Assembly (NCBI GenBank): GCA_023376005.1
Contig: CM042156.1
Location: 50,785,221 to 50,849,220 of the forward strand
Direction of reading: 5' to 3'
Source of the DNA: Doryteuthis pealeii
Taxonomy: Eukaryota > Mollusca > Cephalopoda > Myopsida > Loliginidae
Length of the DNA: 64,000 bases
Within the stretch, counting starts at the first letter, position 1. Each line of letters starts with the position of its first letter. This document shows positions 34,931-47,772 of this stretch, one piece after another. Position numbers and translations under genes: made by a program. The notes beneath the pieces are model-generated. The model saw only the letters and a list, made by a program, of their open reading frames with translations, ran no database searches and was not told the DNA's origin.

Positions 34931-34997
34931 TAATAACACAGGACTGCGATGTTTTCAAAGTCGAATATATGATAGTTGACTTAAAGGCAGTTTTTGA

Positions 34998-35405
34998 AGC
35001 CGAATCCAAAAATCATACTCATTTTTTCTTAGCAGATTAAATCTTTAAGATACAAGTTGTTACTTGAAATGTATAGAAAAGTATTATAGCTATGACTAGT
35101 AGAGTCCACAGGCTTTTAAATAAGTGTTATTATTATGCTCAATTTATTCAAGCACATCTTAAAACTAGACTTGACTAAATTTTTTTGAAAGCGATCATAT
35201 ATCACTTGATAAACCTTTGACCATTGGAAAAAAAATTTAGTCGCTGGCCAGTGTAATTTATAACATTGTATAAATAACAAAACATTCCAGTTGGAATTCT
35301 TGCATTGAGTGTCAAACATCAAAAGGGTTGGGTGTTTTTATTTTATTTTATTTAATGTGCAGCAACAATAAAAATGATTTATAATCAAATAAAACTTTAT
35401 CAAAA

Positions 35406-35466
<61 letters not shown>

Positions 35467-36170
35467 TTTCAAAAGTAATCGATAGAGTTTTTTACTAGAA
35501 ATAAAAATCGAAAACAGAATCAATATATCTACTTACTAATTTCTACATATCAATAAGAGAAAGAACCATGTTCAAAATTCCATTACATTGATGGAATCTT
35601 TAAAAACTTTTTGATAGAAATCCACGTACAAGTTGGTTTCTCAAGAGACAAAACCAAAATTTGATCCAATCGCTGTAGTCGAACAATTCAGAATTTGAAC
35701 AAAAGATTTGATTTAAAAAGTCCTCAGTTATCAAAAAAATCTTCAGACTTCGAACACACGAATCGAGTCGATGAAAACAGAAGACGGGCGAACGGCTGGT
35801 CGAATCTACCCAAGCAGCATCAGTTAGCGTCAGTCGCTATCTTGAACTATTGCCATGCGAAGAATTTGCACAAAAGCAATTTTTGTGCAAATTCTTCGCA
35901 TCGTTTATATTTATTTCTTTTTTTACGGCTATTTAACCCTAATTCATGGATTCTAAGGAAATGGAAAGAAGGATGTTCTGAGATTAGATAGTTGAGAACG
36001 CTGAATCCAAAAATCATACTCATTTTTTCTAATCAGAATAAAGTTTTAAGATTAAAATTTTACTTAAACTATATAGAACAGTATCATAGCTGTGACAAGT
36101 AGAGTCTATGGACATTTGACTAAGTGATATTATTATGTACAAATTATTCAAGCACATCTTAAAAACCAGA
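34998..36170 (+). repeat. Direct repeat pair, palindrome and TA array
   Basis: About 165 bp at 34998-35165 recurs diverged at 36000-36170 (AATCATACTCATTTTTTCT; ATTATTCAAGCACATCTTAA). Between lie a TA array (35409-35462) and a perfect palindrome at 35856-35900: arms TGCGAAGAATTTGCACAAAA and complement, loop GCAAT. Whether the direct repeats bound one element is unknown. Confidence 0.75.
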
Positions 36171-36474
36171 TATTTCTCCTTATTTTTTATGGGCAATTAT
36201 AATATAAGTTCTTTAACATGTTTTGTAGGTACAGAATCTGAGAATTCCAATCATTAACAGATTCAAACTTAACAAGAATTTGTTGTTTCCCCTGAGTCTC
36301 ATCAGAGGATTACCACAAGAAGGAAAAGTGCAATAGAGAACGTAAGAAGATCATAATGAAGTTGGCAAACTTAACTAATCCTGAATAATTCCAATGACTT
36401 TTTTGCTTTACTTCCACCCCACCTCGTTATGACGTTTTTGGGTTCTTTAGAAGTTCTTCCTATGGATGGTTGGT
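36171..36474. other. Unassigned sequence
   Basis: Nothing recognised. Confidence 0.45.
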
Positions 36475-36880
36475 TGGTTGGTATTTTACGTTATGTAGAC
36501 CCACTGGGTCATTTTATACCGAAGAAGTTTGGTTTATTCTGGATGGGTACACAGTTTTTTTAAACTCAATTTTTTAAACACATTTTTGCAAACACATTTT
36601 TCTATTCAAGCCATAGATAGAACCCCAACAGGTATTAACACTGCGGGTCAGAGTGGACCAAGGATTAATGAGGATGAAAGGGTACTCCACATTCACCAGT
36701 GCTCCGAATTGAGATTTCACCATCAGAGTAACGTTAGACCCAGGACATTAATTCCCGCAGCTATCGTGTCCTTGTACATATGAGAAAAAAGGTTTGAATA
36801 ACAGAGTTAGGATAATCATATAGGAGCTGGGGTTTGACTTGACCAACCGATTGATCGGAGGGCTCCTCTTTCTGTTGGTA
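36475..36880 (+). repeat. Family A copy
   Basis: TTTTACGTTATGTAGACC through GATTGATCGGAGGG; the 3' end of the family is missing. Confidence 0.8.
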
Positions 36881-37575
36881 ATTCTCTGCTGATATTCAGG
36901 TGAAAATAATGAAGTCTTTGTTAAGGATGAATCGGCTTATGGTTGCAATTCATAAAATTCTTTAAATAGTATCTAAATCAACCAAGATCTTAATGGCCAC
37001 GAAATCCGTTTTTTGAAGTGAGTTGCTTTTAAATAAATTGCAAAATAGTGATTTTCAGAAATCAATTAAATCACAGGATTACAAAAATATACATGGATTT
37101 TTATTCTCAACTTACTTTTGCCGATGCAGAAGAAAAAAAAAATCAAATAAGTTTTAAGAAAGAGACTTCAATGATATTAATAGATTAACTGTGGAATTCT
37201 ACTGTTTCCCGAATCGGAAGCCTCGGGGCAAAATGAAAAAAAAATAAAATAAAATAAAAAGTCAAAACGAATAAATTATTTAAAAAAATGATTCAATAAC
37301 CGAATTAAATAAAAACGAACAAAAAGAAAATAATAAAATTGGAAATTGATTAACAAAATTCAATTACTAAAATTCGTTGCAACAATTTAATTTTTTTTTT
37401 TTTTTTCTTTTTTTCTTTTTCTTCATTATTCTTTTTCCTTTTGAAATAAGGACGGTTGTTTCCTGCCGAGTCAAGAAAAGTTGTGTCGAGAAAAATAATT
37501 GAAAATAACAAATGTACTCCGAATATTTAATAAAAATATCCCTACTTTTGTTGAAGACAAAAAAATCAATAATTG

Positions 37576-37626
<51 letters not shown>

Positions 37627-38022
37627 TCTTTTTCCGGCTTTTTAATTTCCATCCCATCGGGCCCGTTTCAAAATAGAGTGATGAGACGCAATAGGGGAGA
37701 TGCTGCTTGATTGACACTATTTTCCGTCGTCTGATGACTTTTCCCGGAAAATACGATATCCGAATATTGTAGGGACTGATGCTGTCTGGGAACTTTTTCA
37801 TTCCCTTCAGCATGATTCCTAGTGTTCTCATGAATACTGATTTTATTTCGATCTCCATATCCCTATTGATTTCTATCTCTACGTCTGGTTAGTTAGACAA
37901 TTTCTCTGTAACGTTTGTATTTCAGATAGTGTGTCGCCAAGTCTATGCATATGTATCTATGTTCTTCTGTGTTTTAATAACGATATCAGGATCTTTGGTT
38001 TCCACCGTTCTGCTACTATGAA
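36881..38022. other. Unassigned; ATT array and short frame
   Basis: (ATT)n at 37577-37625. On minus 37858-37622 a 78-codon frame (RTLGIMLKGMKKFPDSIS within it) is not low complexity, but it has no recognised domain and terminates in the ATT array. Hypothetical only. Confidence 0.35.
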
Positions 38023-38037
38023 TGGGTATGTCTTATA

Positions 38038-38316
38038 TCTATTTACCAACCCCCTCCGCAAGAGCAGGATGTGACACAAGGTCAATTTCTTCAACAGGTT
38101 TGAATTTAGAGTTTTCCTTCTCCTAGACTGGTTACCTAGCCATGGTTAAAGAACCCAGTCTGACCTGCTATTTACCCATAGCTGGAGGGAGAGTAGGATT
38201 CATACCTTTCCCGAGGGTATTGGCACTAAGTGAAATGCAATTACCACGTCCAGGATTTGAACTCGGGGCGACGAGTCCATTTCCCATGACTTTAACCATT
38301 ACACCACGCGCTTCCT
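38038..38316 (-). mobile_element. SINE-B with perfect 15-bp TSD
   Basis: Flanked by TGGGTATGTCTTATA at 38023-38037 and 38317-38331. tRNA-like head at the high end (plus: TTTAACCATTACACCACGCG). Confidence 0.95.
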
Positions 38317-38331
38317 TGGGTATGTCTTATA

Positions 38332-39061
38332 AGTCGTACAGATATTCCTGTACAAGTATGCCTCCGTGAATGTATTCAGTATTCACCAATTCTGAGCAGC
38401 CTTACATATGTTACATAATTGATGGGTAGCCTGATAGTTATGTATAGTAGCGAAGATTTTAAAATAACAGTTAATGGAAAGCACGATAGGAAAAGTATTG
38501 GCACTTTCTAACTCGTTTTTACCTACTCTTCCGGAAGTGAGTTTAGAAAACCAGTCTTTGGTTAACTGTTGAGCGAGACGGACCGCAATAGCGGCTCTCA
38601 TTCAGTTAGTCAAATTATCGCACGCATATTTGGGATGTGGTATCTTATAAAAGAAAATATATAAGAGCTAAAAACAAATAAAATCTCATGTCGTTACTTA
38701 AAACAAACAAACAACACAAGTACAGAAAAGAAACGCCTATCACATCCAAAGATAAACAAATACAGAATACCAGAAGATCCAGCTAAAGCCACTAGTCGAG
38801 AGATAGAAGAAATACGTGTTAAATGGAAGAAAGTGAAGTTAAATATTTCAGTAACGAAGACAAGCACACTTGTGTGCGACCACCGGTATGCATGTGTACT
38901 CTAATATACTGCAATGTGCAGTAAGATGGTGCAATAATGAAAGGATGTGATTGGCTGACGAGTAAATCAATAATTAATATTTCCCTTTGTAATTTCAATT
39001 CGATATTCCTCAGCCAATATTTTGTCTTCTGTTTCTTTCATTCGTTCTTTCTTTACTTTTT
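38332..39061. other. Unassigned sequence
   Basis: No gene recognised. Short frames only. Confidence 0.45.
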
Positions 39062-39300
39062 AGAGAAGAAATTTGAAAAAAGACACACACTGATGTAATT
39101 AATTGATGTTGTACTTATTGGCTAAAATTGCAATATTTCAATCTGTTTAAGATTATCATCGGAGCTGATCTGTTATGAAACGAAAAACTATTTTCTTCGT
39201 TTCATATATATCAGCTCAGGTAATGTTCTTATACGAATTGAAATATTGTAATATTAGCCAATAAGTACAATATTATTTATTGTTATTTTTTTTTCAAATT
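39062..39300. repeat. Family I inverted pair, decayed hammerhead
   Basis: Arms 39062-39190 and 39195-39300 are inverse (GTACTTATTGGCTAA / TTAGCCAATAAGTAC). The left arm on minus keeps stem II AATC/GATT, GAAA and a palindromic ATATTGCAAT-type stem III, but the core reads CCGATGA. Confidence 0.78.
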
Positions 39301-40484
39301 TCTTCTCGGATATACTGTCAGATTCACTTCCTTATTTTTGACATTTTTACTATTTCGGATGTATTATCTGGTATTTCCAGTTTTCATCAGTTGCTGTTGA
39401 ATATGATGTTTTATATTCTATATCAATCATTTTTTTTTACAATCTTAGTTGCCATTTTATAAAGTTCCATTTATTCCTTGAAGTAGTTATAATGGGCAAA
39501 GAATGTAGTGTCCGTAGATATTCCTTGTCAGTCAATCTGTAGCATTCCTTGGTAGAAAGATCGCAGTGTTCGTAGATACAACTTTTCAGTCAATATGTAG
39601 TATTCTTTGTTTGAAAGATTGTAGTATCAGTTATTTCTTGTGGGCTGTCGCGTTCCTTCTGGAAGGAAATCCAATCGGCATGTTGGTTGTTTTGAGTTCT
39701 CTTCTTAATTCATTCACACTCCCCTTCTGGATTATTATCCTCCAGAATTGAGTGTTACATGCCACCCTCTTCATTCACTTTTAGACGAAGAATATTGGTC
39801 GATTATCTTGATCAATATGAAGCCATAAGTATTCAATTTTATTCAGATTATCTTTCTTGGTGGTAGCTTTTGCAAAAGTGTCAATTCTGAAAACCATTCT
39901 GTTGTTGATGTATCCATATGAATTTCTATTTTTTTTATTTTATTATTTTCCGTTCGCACTTTAAAAAATGTTATTTTAAAATCTGCGCTACACTTTGCTT
40001 GGAGCTCGTATTTCATTTTTACGAATCCCAGTCCAATCAACACGTGTGTGAGAATTTGACTAATTGAACGCAACATAGCCATTACGGTCCGTCCCGCTCA
40101 AAGCTCAGCCCAAAAATAACTTTCTAAACTAACGTACCACGTTTGTAGTAGGTCAACAGAGGATAAAATGTTGTCAATTATCCCACCCGTTTTCTCCATT
40201 AACCGTTATTTTAAAATCTACGCTTGAGTTAGTGTACATAATTGATAGTCTACATATTATCTATGTAACATTAAAAACAAACAAAATCATTCAGATTATT
40301 AATAGAGTTAAAGATGCATTGACTATAGATAATATGAAAAATGTTTTTTATGAATATGACATAATATGAATATGACGTGTTAACAGAAAGAATTTCAAAT
40401 ATTTCATTTGATAGGATAGTCTTTGCTTTAAAAGACCAACTCAGGTTTACATTTTTTACAACCATTCAAATTTTTAAAAATATT
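39301..40484 (-). pseudogene. Decayed coding-like sequence, unrecognised
   Basis: The minus strand over 39400-40090 reads, through several stops and shifts, protein-like pieces such as KIEYLWLHIDQDN and HVLIGLGFVKMKYELQAK; a 79-codon frame is open at 40082-39843. The texture suggests an old retroelement or pseudogene, but I cannot name the family. 40100-40484 has nothing recognised. Confidence 0.3.
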
Positions 40485-40900
40485 ATTTGGATTATTCGGA
40501 CAATTGTTCTCATCTTCATTGTTATCTGTACAACGTTTCGGTTGATGTGTCTTCCGACCTTCTTCAGGTATTTCTTATCGGGCTCGGGAACCTTCAAATC
40601 GACAAGAAATACCTGAAGAAGGCCGGAGGGCACATCGACTGAAACGTTGTACAGATAACAATGAAGATGAGGACAATAGTCCGTATAATACAACTAATAC
40701 TAATTATCAAGCCCATCTAAAAAAATCATAGAAATGTGTCCTCCGCCCTTCTTCAGGTATTTCTTGTCGGGCTCGGGAACCTTCAAATCGACAAGAAATA
40801 GCTGAGAAGGCCGAAGGGCACATCGATTGAAACGTTGTACAGATAACAATGAAAATGAGGACAATAGTCCGAATAATACAAATAATACTAATTATCAAGC
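40485..40900. repeat. Two family M tail inverted pairs
   Basis: 40485-40690 and 40735-40900 are each an inverted pair of family M tails joined at GGGAACCTTCAAATCGACAA. The second pair has lost a base of the core (AGCTGAGAAGG). Confidence 0.85.
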
Positions 40901-41467
40901 CTCATCTAAAAAAATTCATAGAAATATTTTTTTTTTGGGGGGGGGGTATCTAAATCAAATTCTTCAGTTTCTAATCTTTCCTTTTTCTCATGAATTGCCC
41001 TGATTCTCTCAACCCCAATAACTAATCTTAAAATGAAATAATTGTGAATGGAAATTTTCTGAAAAGTTTGACGACAGCCAAAACAAAAAGTTTATTGAAG
41101 CATTCATCATGTGGAAAACGTTGGCATCTGAAAAAAAGAGAAAAGAAATGAAAAGAAAATTAAATTCAAGAATTAATTATTTAATACAATAAATTCATTC
41201 ACTTCAAAAGGAATGAAAAATAAAGAAATATTTTCTTTATGTTTCTTTTATATTTCATGTAAAATAAAATGCACACAAATAGAATATTACAAAACGAAAA
41301 GGATGAAATGAAAGTTCAAATAATTGACTAAATAAATTTAATCTTCAAGGAAAAGTTCATGGGGATTATTCATTTATTTATCTATTCATTCATTGTATTA
41401 CAAAATCCTGTGTCTGTACATAGCTGTTGTATACTGGATCATTCAGTATTCAGTATACTAGTGCATT
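40901..41467. other. Unassigned AT-rich sequence
   Basis: No feature recognised. Confidence 0.5.
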
Positions 41468-41471
41468 CAAT

Positions 41472-41913
41472 TGTTGTATACCCTTCTCTTTACGTCTATT
41501 CTTCTATTCTTCTGCTGTTCATCTTCTAGCGTCTGGACTTCTCTTCTGGACTTCGTGTCTGGTCTTTCATTGGGGATTTCTCTTTATCAGAAGCCCTGTG
41601 TCTTTGGTAGTTTTTAGATGATAACACAAGACTTCGATTTACTTAGATCACATTTTATTTCGAAATCCCCACCAGACTACCTGCGCAGATCGAGTCGGGG
41701 CGTGTATAACACGACTCACCACTGTCGTGGTTTCTCGCCGACTGACTAAAATCTATTTCTAATCTAAAATTCTCACGGTATCCACCGGAAAGGATCAGGA
41801 TGAGGTTAAATCTTGTCACTCATCCTTCAAGACCGTGGGCTCCAACTTATAACAGCCATTTTGATTTCTACATTACTGTAAACAAATATTAAGAATCTAA
41901 TAATTATGTAACA
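41472..41913 (-). mobile_element. Solo LTR 4, 442 bp, TSD CAAT
   Basis: On minus it starts TGTTACATAATTATTAG and ends GGGTATACAACA. Exact CAAT duplications lie at 41468-41471 and 41914-41917. The 3' part (U5) matches LTRs 1-3, but U3 differs and lacks GGGACTTTCC and CACGTG. AAATAAAATG precedes GTCTTGTGTTA, the R-U5 pattern also found in family L. A sister subfamily. Confidence 0.9.
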
Positions 41914-41917
41914 CAAT

Positions 41918-42589
41918 TACATGTGCGCCAGACATATAGTAACTCGCAACAGAGTGCTGAAACCTCGAAGTAGACGGTTTGCCCAACCTTTGCAGTCTCA
42001 GTAATCATCTCGCTGTTCTCAGACAGCCGTGTATTTATAGTAATTATGTAGACAAGATAATGATAAAGTCAACAGGTAATAAAATGTGTGTGGTTTACAA
42101 ATGTGTTATAAATTGTAAAGTGTAGATGTAGGGGGTTGCAAAATAATGCTCTTGCGAAAACTTATCTGTCTCTGGTAAGAAGTGTCTCTTGGTAGCTTGA
42201 GTAGTTTGACTTGTACGATGTCATCGGCTCCTGTGGTAAGCTAGGTTCATTAAGCACGTCTGTTTATGACGGCTGGTCACAGCGAAAAAGAAAGGTTGAT
42301 GGTATCAACCCTCGAATTTGGCGGCTAAACTAAGCCTAGTAACGTGTATTTTGATTGGTCGCCAACAATCACCTTTAGCCAATGGTACAAGGTCTCTTAT
42401 CAGGGGATGGCTAAAGGGCACAATCTCTTTATTAGGCAATGGTCAAGTGGAGGTAACTGTGTAAGGTAATATTATTTCTTATAGAATAAACCGTCCTGGG
42501 CCAGTGAATTCACTCTCTAGGCAAGGTGTGCTAAGCTAGTCCACAACAATAACTGAAAAGTTATTTAGAAATTTACAAGTTTATTTATA
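41918..42589. other. Unassigned, moderately GC
   Basis: No open frame or known repeat. Contains TTTGATTGGTCGCC (about 42350), an inverted CCAAT-like box, possibly part of an old LTR or host promoter. Confidence 0.35.
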
Positions 42590-42699
42590 GTCTACTAGAA
42601 GGATCTGATAATTTAATTAATACAACGTTCGATATGTTTACTTAAGAGCTATTGAAATAGTTCAATATACAAAATATAATACTCTTGATTTAACTCTCT

Positions 42700-42766
<67 letters not shown>

Positions 42767-43090
42767 TCATCTTTTCATTATATTCGAAAGACTCCTCGAG
42801 AGAATTAGTGAATTTGAGGAAGAGTTATTTCGTAAATGAATGATTAGCTTAGAACTATATGAGATAAAAAAGAAAGAGTTGGGTAAAGATATAGAGAGGG
42901 TGTGAACACGGAAGCAATAATGCTAATCTGTTTCAATTGAACATAATGAAAAGACAAAAAGAAGGAAAGGAAGAAAAAAAAAGAGAGAGTGAGCTAAATC
43001 AAGATTATTATACTTTTTATATATTGAACTATTTAGCAATATCTCTTAAGTAAACATGTCAAACGTTGTGATAATTGAATTACCATATCC
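42590..43090. repeat. Satellite-related foldback with CT array
   Basis: 42590-42690 is an inverted satellite unit (ATTTAACTCTCTC); CT array 42690-42760; 42840-43090 is the upstream flank and one unit in plus orientation, matching 2760-3100. Confidence 0.75.
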
Positions 43091-43175
43091 ACCGTCAAAA
43101 TCGTCAAAATCGTCAAAATCCGGTTGTTTGTTAGGGGTTAGGGTTAGGGTTAGGGTTATAGGTTAGTTTTATCGT
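43091..43175. repeat. CGTCAAAAT tandem and TTAGGG tract
   Basis: Three copies of CGTCAAAAT (43093-43119), then about four TTAGGG units with variants (43130-43160). Interstitial telomeric-type sequence, short and imperfect. Confidence 0.85.
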
Positions 43176-43260
43176 TCTGTTAGTATTCTATGAATAAACT
43201 TTTAAATAACTTTTTAGTTATGTATAGATACATGATCTTGGGATGCAATGAATAAATAGA

Positions 43261-43322
<62 letters not shown>

Positions 43323-43518
43323 AATTCCTTTCTTTCCGTTTTATCTTTTATTAGTTATTGAGTATGAGTTTGTGAAAATTTGAATTCATTCATATGGAAT
43401 ACAATTTATTTGTCTTAATCCCGATATTAATTCTCTTGTTAAATAAGAAATTTTATCTTCGGATCACTGGGATATCTTATTTTTGGGATAGCTTATTTAT
43501 TTTATCCCAAGTAAAAAT

Positions 43519-43589
<71 letters not shown>

Positions 43590-43793
43590 TCCATTTTTCA
43601 TTTCTCGTTTAAATCCATTTCTAAGTATTAGCATTAGTGAACATTTTAACACCCCCTCTTTCTTTTTTTATCTAATATAGTTTTAAATCTTCCTCTAATT
43701 CACTAATTAACTCAAAGACACTTTCTTTCTTTCAGTCATTCATACATTTACTCTTTCTTTAGGATCAATTCTAATGTATTCATCATTATTATT
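43176..43793. other. Unassigned with two CT arrays
   Basis: CT arrays at 43263-43319 and 43519-43585. The rest is AT-rich with no gene. Confidence 0.6.
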
Positions 43794-44050
43794 AGGCCGC
43801 TTCTTTATTTCCCCCAAGTTATAACTGCCGAGGGCATGAAGAGATTCATGTCTTGTCTCGTTCACGTATACTCTCAGACTCAATTTTCACTCTGACATCT
43901 CACCCTCCTTTCTCCCCTTCGTCACATGCCATTCGCTCGTACAACCTAAACACTTAAACCTTTCCATTCTAACCCACACATCATCATTTAAACATTTCCG
44001 TTCTAATCCACAAATAACGGTTCCACGCCACACCCATTATGAAATACAAT
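43794..44050 (-). mobile_element. LTR family L fragment
   Basis: Matches the family L pair at 47773-48649 (CTTCTTTATTTCCCCC; CTCAATTTTCACTCTGAC; CACGCCACACCCATTATG). U5 is missing. Confidence 0.65.
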
Positions 44051-44654
44051 TCATTTATTCACTCAAGAACTCTTTCTTTCTTTCAGTCACTCATATACTC
44101 ACTCTTTTAATTTATTCTTCATTGTTATCCACCGATTTTTTTTCTTGGATCCGTCAACGTATTTCACATGAATTATTCGATTGTTACTTTTACGTTATGA
44201 CAGGAGTCTGACCAGACAGATAACATACATCTATACACAAGAATTATAAATTGTGTTTTTCAACTGCGCAAATAAAGAATTATTGGCGAACCTGAACTTT
44301 AGTATCAGATAACCCGAGTTATCTCCCCTAGAATTAGAAATGTCACCGCCATTTGTTTTTAGAATTTATTAGTTTGTTTATCTAATTTTTTTTCATATGT
44401 GTCAGTTTCAAATCGTCCGCCACTTCCCCATTTTTTCTCCCCCTTCCTTGTGCCTTTCTTTATTTTCATCCGATTTTTCGATCGCTCGGTGTAATACAAT
44501 CTTTTCTTAAATCACTGAAGAAAGAGGAACATAATATTTAGCCAAAAACCAGCATGGTGATTATTTTAAGAAAAACTTTTTCCTCATAAACAAAAAAATG
44601 ATGGATCATTATCGAAAGATATCATTATTTCCTGCTTGATAAATTCGCTGATGC
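44051..44654. other. Unassigned sequence
   Basis: No recognised gene or repeat. Confidence 0.5.
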
Positions 44655-45610
44655 GTGTGTGTGTTTGGGGGGTATGTTTTGATGATGGTGGGGAAGTTGA
44701 GGGTGTGGAGGTTTTTGTGTGTGTATAGATGTGTGGATATGTTTGTCTCTGTGTATGAATATGTATGTGTATGTGTGGGTATGTTTGTCTCTGTGTGGGA
44801 ATGTGTATGGGAATGTATGTGTGGATATGTGGGTATGTTTGTCTGGGTGTGTGCCTGTCTGTGGGGATGTGTGGGTATGTTTGTCTCTGTGTGTGAGGAT
44901 GTATGGGTATATTTGTGCGTGTGTGGATGTGTGGGTATGTATGTCCGTGTGAGTGTATGTGTGTGTGGATGTGTGGGTATGTTTTACTGTGTATGTGCCT
45001 GTCTATATAGATGTGTGCGTATGTTTTTCTGTGTGTGCATATGTTTGTGTGTGTGGATGTGCGGGTATGTTTTTCTGTGTATGTGAATGTGTATATGGAT
45101 ATGTGCGTATGTTTTTCTGTGTATGTGAACGTATGGTTGATTGTGTGTATGGATGAATGGGTATGTTTGTGTGTGTGGATATGTGGGTATGTTTGTCTGG
45201 GTGTGTGCCTGTCTGTGGGGATGTGTGGGTATGTTTGTCACTGTGTGTGAGGATGTATGGGTATATTTGTGCGTGTGTGGATGTGTGGGTATGTATGTCC
45301 GTGTGTGTGGATGTGTGGGTATGTTTTACTGTGTATTTGAATGTGTATATGGATATGTGCGTATGTTTTTCTGGGTATGTGAACGTATTTTTGATTGTGT
45401 GTATGGATGTGTGGGTATGTTTGTGTGTGTGATATGTGTATGAATGTGTGAGTTGATGTGTGGGTATGTTTGTGTCTGCAAATGTGTTTTTGAGTGTGTG
45501 TGTGTGGATGTGTGAATATGTTTTTCTGTGTGCGGGAATGTGTGCATGGATATGTGAATATATGTGTGGTTATATTTGTCTGTGTTTGAGAATGTGCGTA
45601 TAGATGTGTA
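44655..45610 (+). repeat. TG-rich minisatellite with higher-order copy
   Basis: Variants of ATGTGTGGGTATGTTTGTCT repeat throughout. A block of about 135 bp at 44821-44955 recurs nearly exactly at 45175-45310. Cys/Val/Tyr-rich open frames on both strands are artefacts. Confidence 0.9.
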
Positions 45611-45984
45611 GTTTATATTGACTCGAATAAAATCGTAGTATAACTTTTTTATTTCTTTTCGCAAACAACTTATACAGATTATGTGTTCGCCTCTTCGCTT
45701 AATCGGTTGGCTAGCAGACCATCAATATTAAGTTCGTATATCACTGGGTATGTATTTACAGCCACAGAAAGTATTTGATACAAGGTCAATTCTTAAGCGG
45801 TCAACTGCTGGTTGGAATTTCCCTAGCCCCCCCACCCCTTTACAGAATCAACTCCCTTTGTATTCAGTGGTTAAACATTCTTATATTATTCTCATACACA
45901 CTTATATATACTGAATAATTTTGCTGTTCCGGGCTGTTGTCCTCATCTTTATTGTGGGATGTATAAACACTACTTTTTTAAAAA
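45611..45984. other. Unassigned, family M scrap
   Basis: Contains a family M tail fragment (45930-45975, GTTGTCCTCATCTTTATTG). Otherwise nothing recognised. Confidence 0.5.
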
Positions 45985-46500
45985 GTAATTTACGGGTAAT
46001 TCCATGTCAAATCATCCAGACCATGTTACCTACCCCTCCACTTCAATTTTTCGGAAATTTTGTCCAAGCGTGGATTATGATAAAGTTAGACAATCCTCCA
46101 AATCTGAGCTTCCAATTCCAAAAATTGGCGGAGTTATGTCGATTTTTAATTCTCCAAATTTTAGGGGGGGGGGTCGCGAAAAATGGCGACTTTCTGTTAC
46201 TTATTTTTGTCTGTAAAATGCGTTCGAGAGCTTCTCTACTACTAAAAATTGGTTTATAAAAAGCATTTTTCGCCAAGGAATCCAGAAATGTTTTTTTTTT
46301 AAGTCTTAAAATCAACCAATTTTAAGTTATTGATGCTTTTATAAACCAATTCTTAGTAGTAGGGAAGCTCTAGAATTTTATAGACAAAAGTAGATTACAA
46401 AAAGTTTCCATTTTTCGCCAACCCCACCAAATTTAGAGGGCTAAAAATCGACATAACTCCGCCAATTTTTGAAATTAGAAGCTCAAATGATAGGGATGGT
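45985..46500. repeat. Foldback family G, copy 2
   Basis: Left arm 45995-46335, right arm 46335-46500, inverse of each other (AAAATTGGTTTATAAAA; TCGACATAACTCCGCC). Same family as 479-1231. Confidence 0.8.
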
Positions 46501-46551
46501 TGGCGAGTGATTGTCATGGGTATCCGTGCTACTAGCACGACATGATGATGT

Positions 46552-46589
<38 letters not shown>

Positions 46590-46960
46590 CTCGAATTTAT
46601 CTAGATAAGGCTTGATTTGTATTATTTGTATTATTCGGACTATTGTCTTCATCTTTATTATCTGTAGTACGTTTCAGCCGATGTGACCTCCGGCCTTCTT
46701 CAGATATTTCTTGTCGGACCCAGGAGCCTTCTCAAACTCGAGAACCTTCTTGTCGTAATCAGGAGCCATTATGAAAATTGAACCCAACCCTTTATCCAAT
46801 CCACGGGGATATCTCTGTTCTCATTTCGCTAACCATAGATGGTACAAGTGTTAAGCTCTGTTAATTATTATTCTATGTTACTGTCACACTTAACAAGGAT
46901 TGAACCTGCAGCCCAGAGATAACTGTCACTTAGAACTGTCTTAACCCAACGTCTATGTGC
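46501..46960 (-). mobile_element. (GAT)n and family M element
   Basis: GAT array 46537-46586. Family M on minus from about 46960 (B box GGTTCAATCC, near 46896) through the body to CGGCTGAAACGTACTAC near 46670. Confidence 0.75.
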
Positions 46961-47185
46961 TTTTCAGAAGTAAGGATGTGTTTAGTGTGAATTTTGGGAA
47001 CTTATAAATCTAATGCGTATTACTTATTTCCTGGACGAAGCTATTTCACATAAAAGGTATGATCCAATTCTTATTTGAACTCTTTAATCATGGTTAGGTA
47101 ATCAGTCTTCTGAATTCTGTTAGCTTAAGAAATTGACATGTGTCGCATCCTGCTCGTGCGGATGGTATGAATATCTACCTTTTTC
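46961..47185 (+). mobile_element. SINE-B fragment
   Basis: From about 47030: CTGGACGAAGCTATTTCACAT and tail TGACATGTGTCGCATCCTGC. Head absent, body internally deleted. Confidence 0.65.
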
Positions 47186-47772
47186 CTATGTAGGATTTTT
47201 TTTTTACTTTGCTTCATATTGCATTATTTTTTCTATACTACTCTAGCCATTTTAATTATATATTCCAATATTGTACTTATCTCTAAACTTGATCTATTTA
47301 AGAGGTTACTATAGCCTATCTTATGACGACGATGATCTTAGTCTTATAATTGTAATCCTATTTTTTTAATATTCTATTCTTTTATTCCTTCTTTAATATT
47401 TGCTGTAATCCACAACACAATTTACTTCTCAAAGAAGAACAATGAGAATATCACAACAGAAGTTTCAACAAAATAAATATACATATTGTCCACAAAGTCC
47501 GTGTGCAGTTTAAAATCTAGAATTATTTAAAGTGCATATCAACTTTATTGACACCATGTATTATGGTTGGTGTTTCAATCTAATAAATTGCGTAAACGTC
47601 GTTAACTCAAATCGAAATACAATTTAAACATTTTATAGTGAGGGTGCGGTAGAAATTCCTCGTACATTTTAAACTTTCACCTGTCTAGTGCTTGTAAACT
47701 CGGGAAAATGGTACTGGAAGTCACATCAATGAGACAATCCCAATGTAGAAACATATTTATGTGATTAGCGTG
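47186..47772. other. Unassigned sequence
   Basis: Nothing recognised. Confidence 0.45.

Noticed and set aside
41619..42549. A 930-bp LTR from TGATAAC to CCACAACA
   Set aside because: No matching target duplication, while the shorter 41472-41913 element has exact CAAT repeats and family-matching ends.
44655..45664. Cys/Val-rich frames up to 143 codons
   Set aside because: The TG-rich minisatellite has few stops in any frame; overlapping frames on both strands show the same bias.
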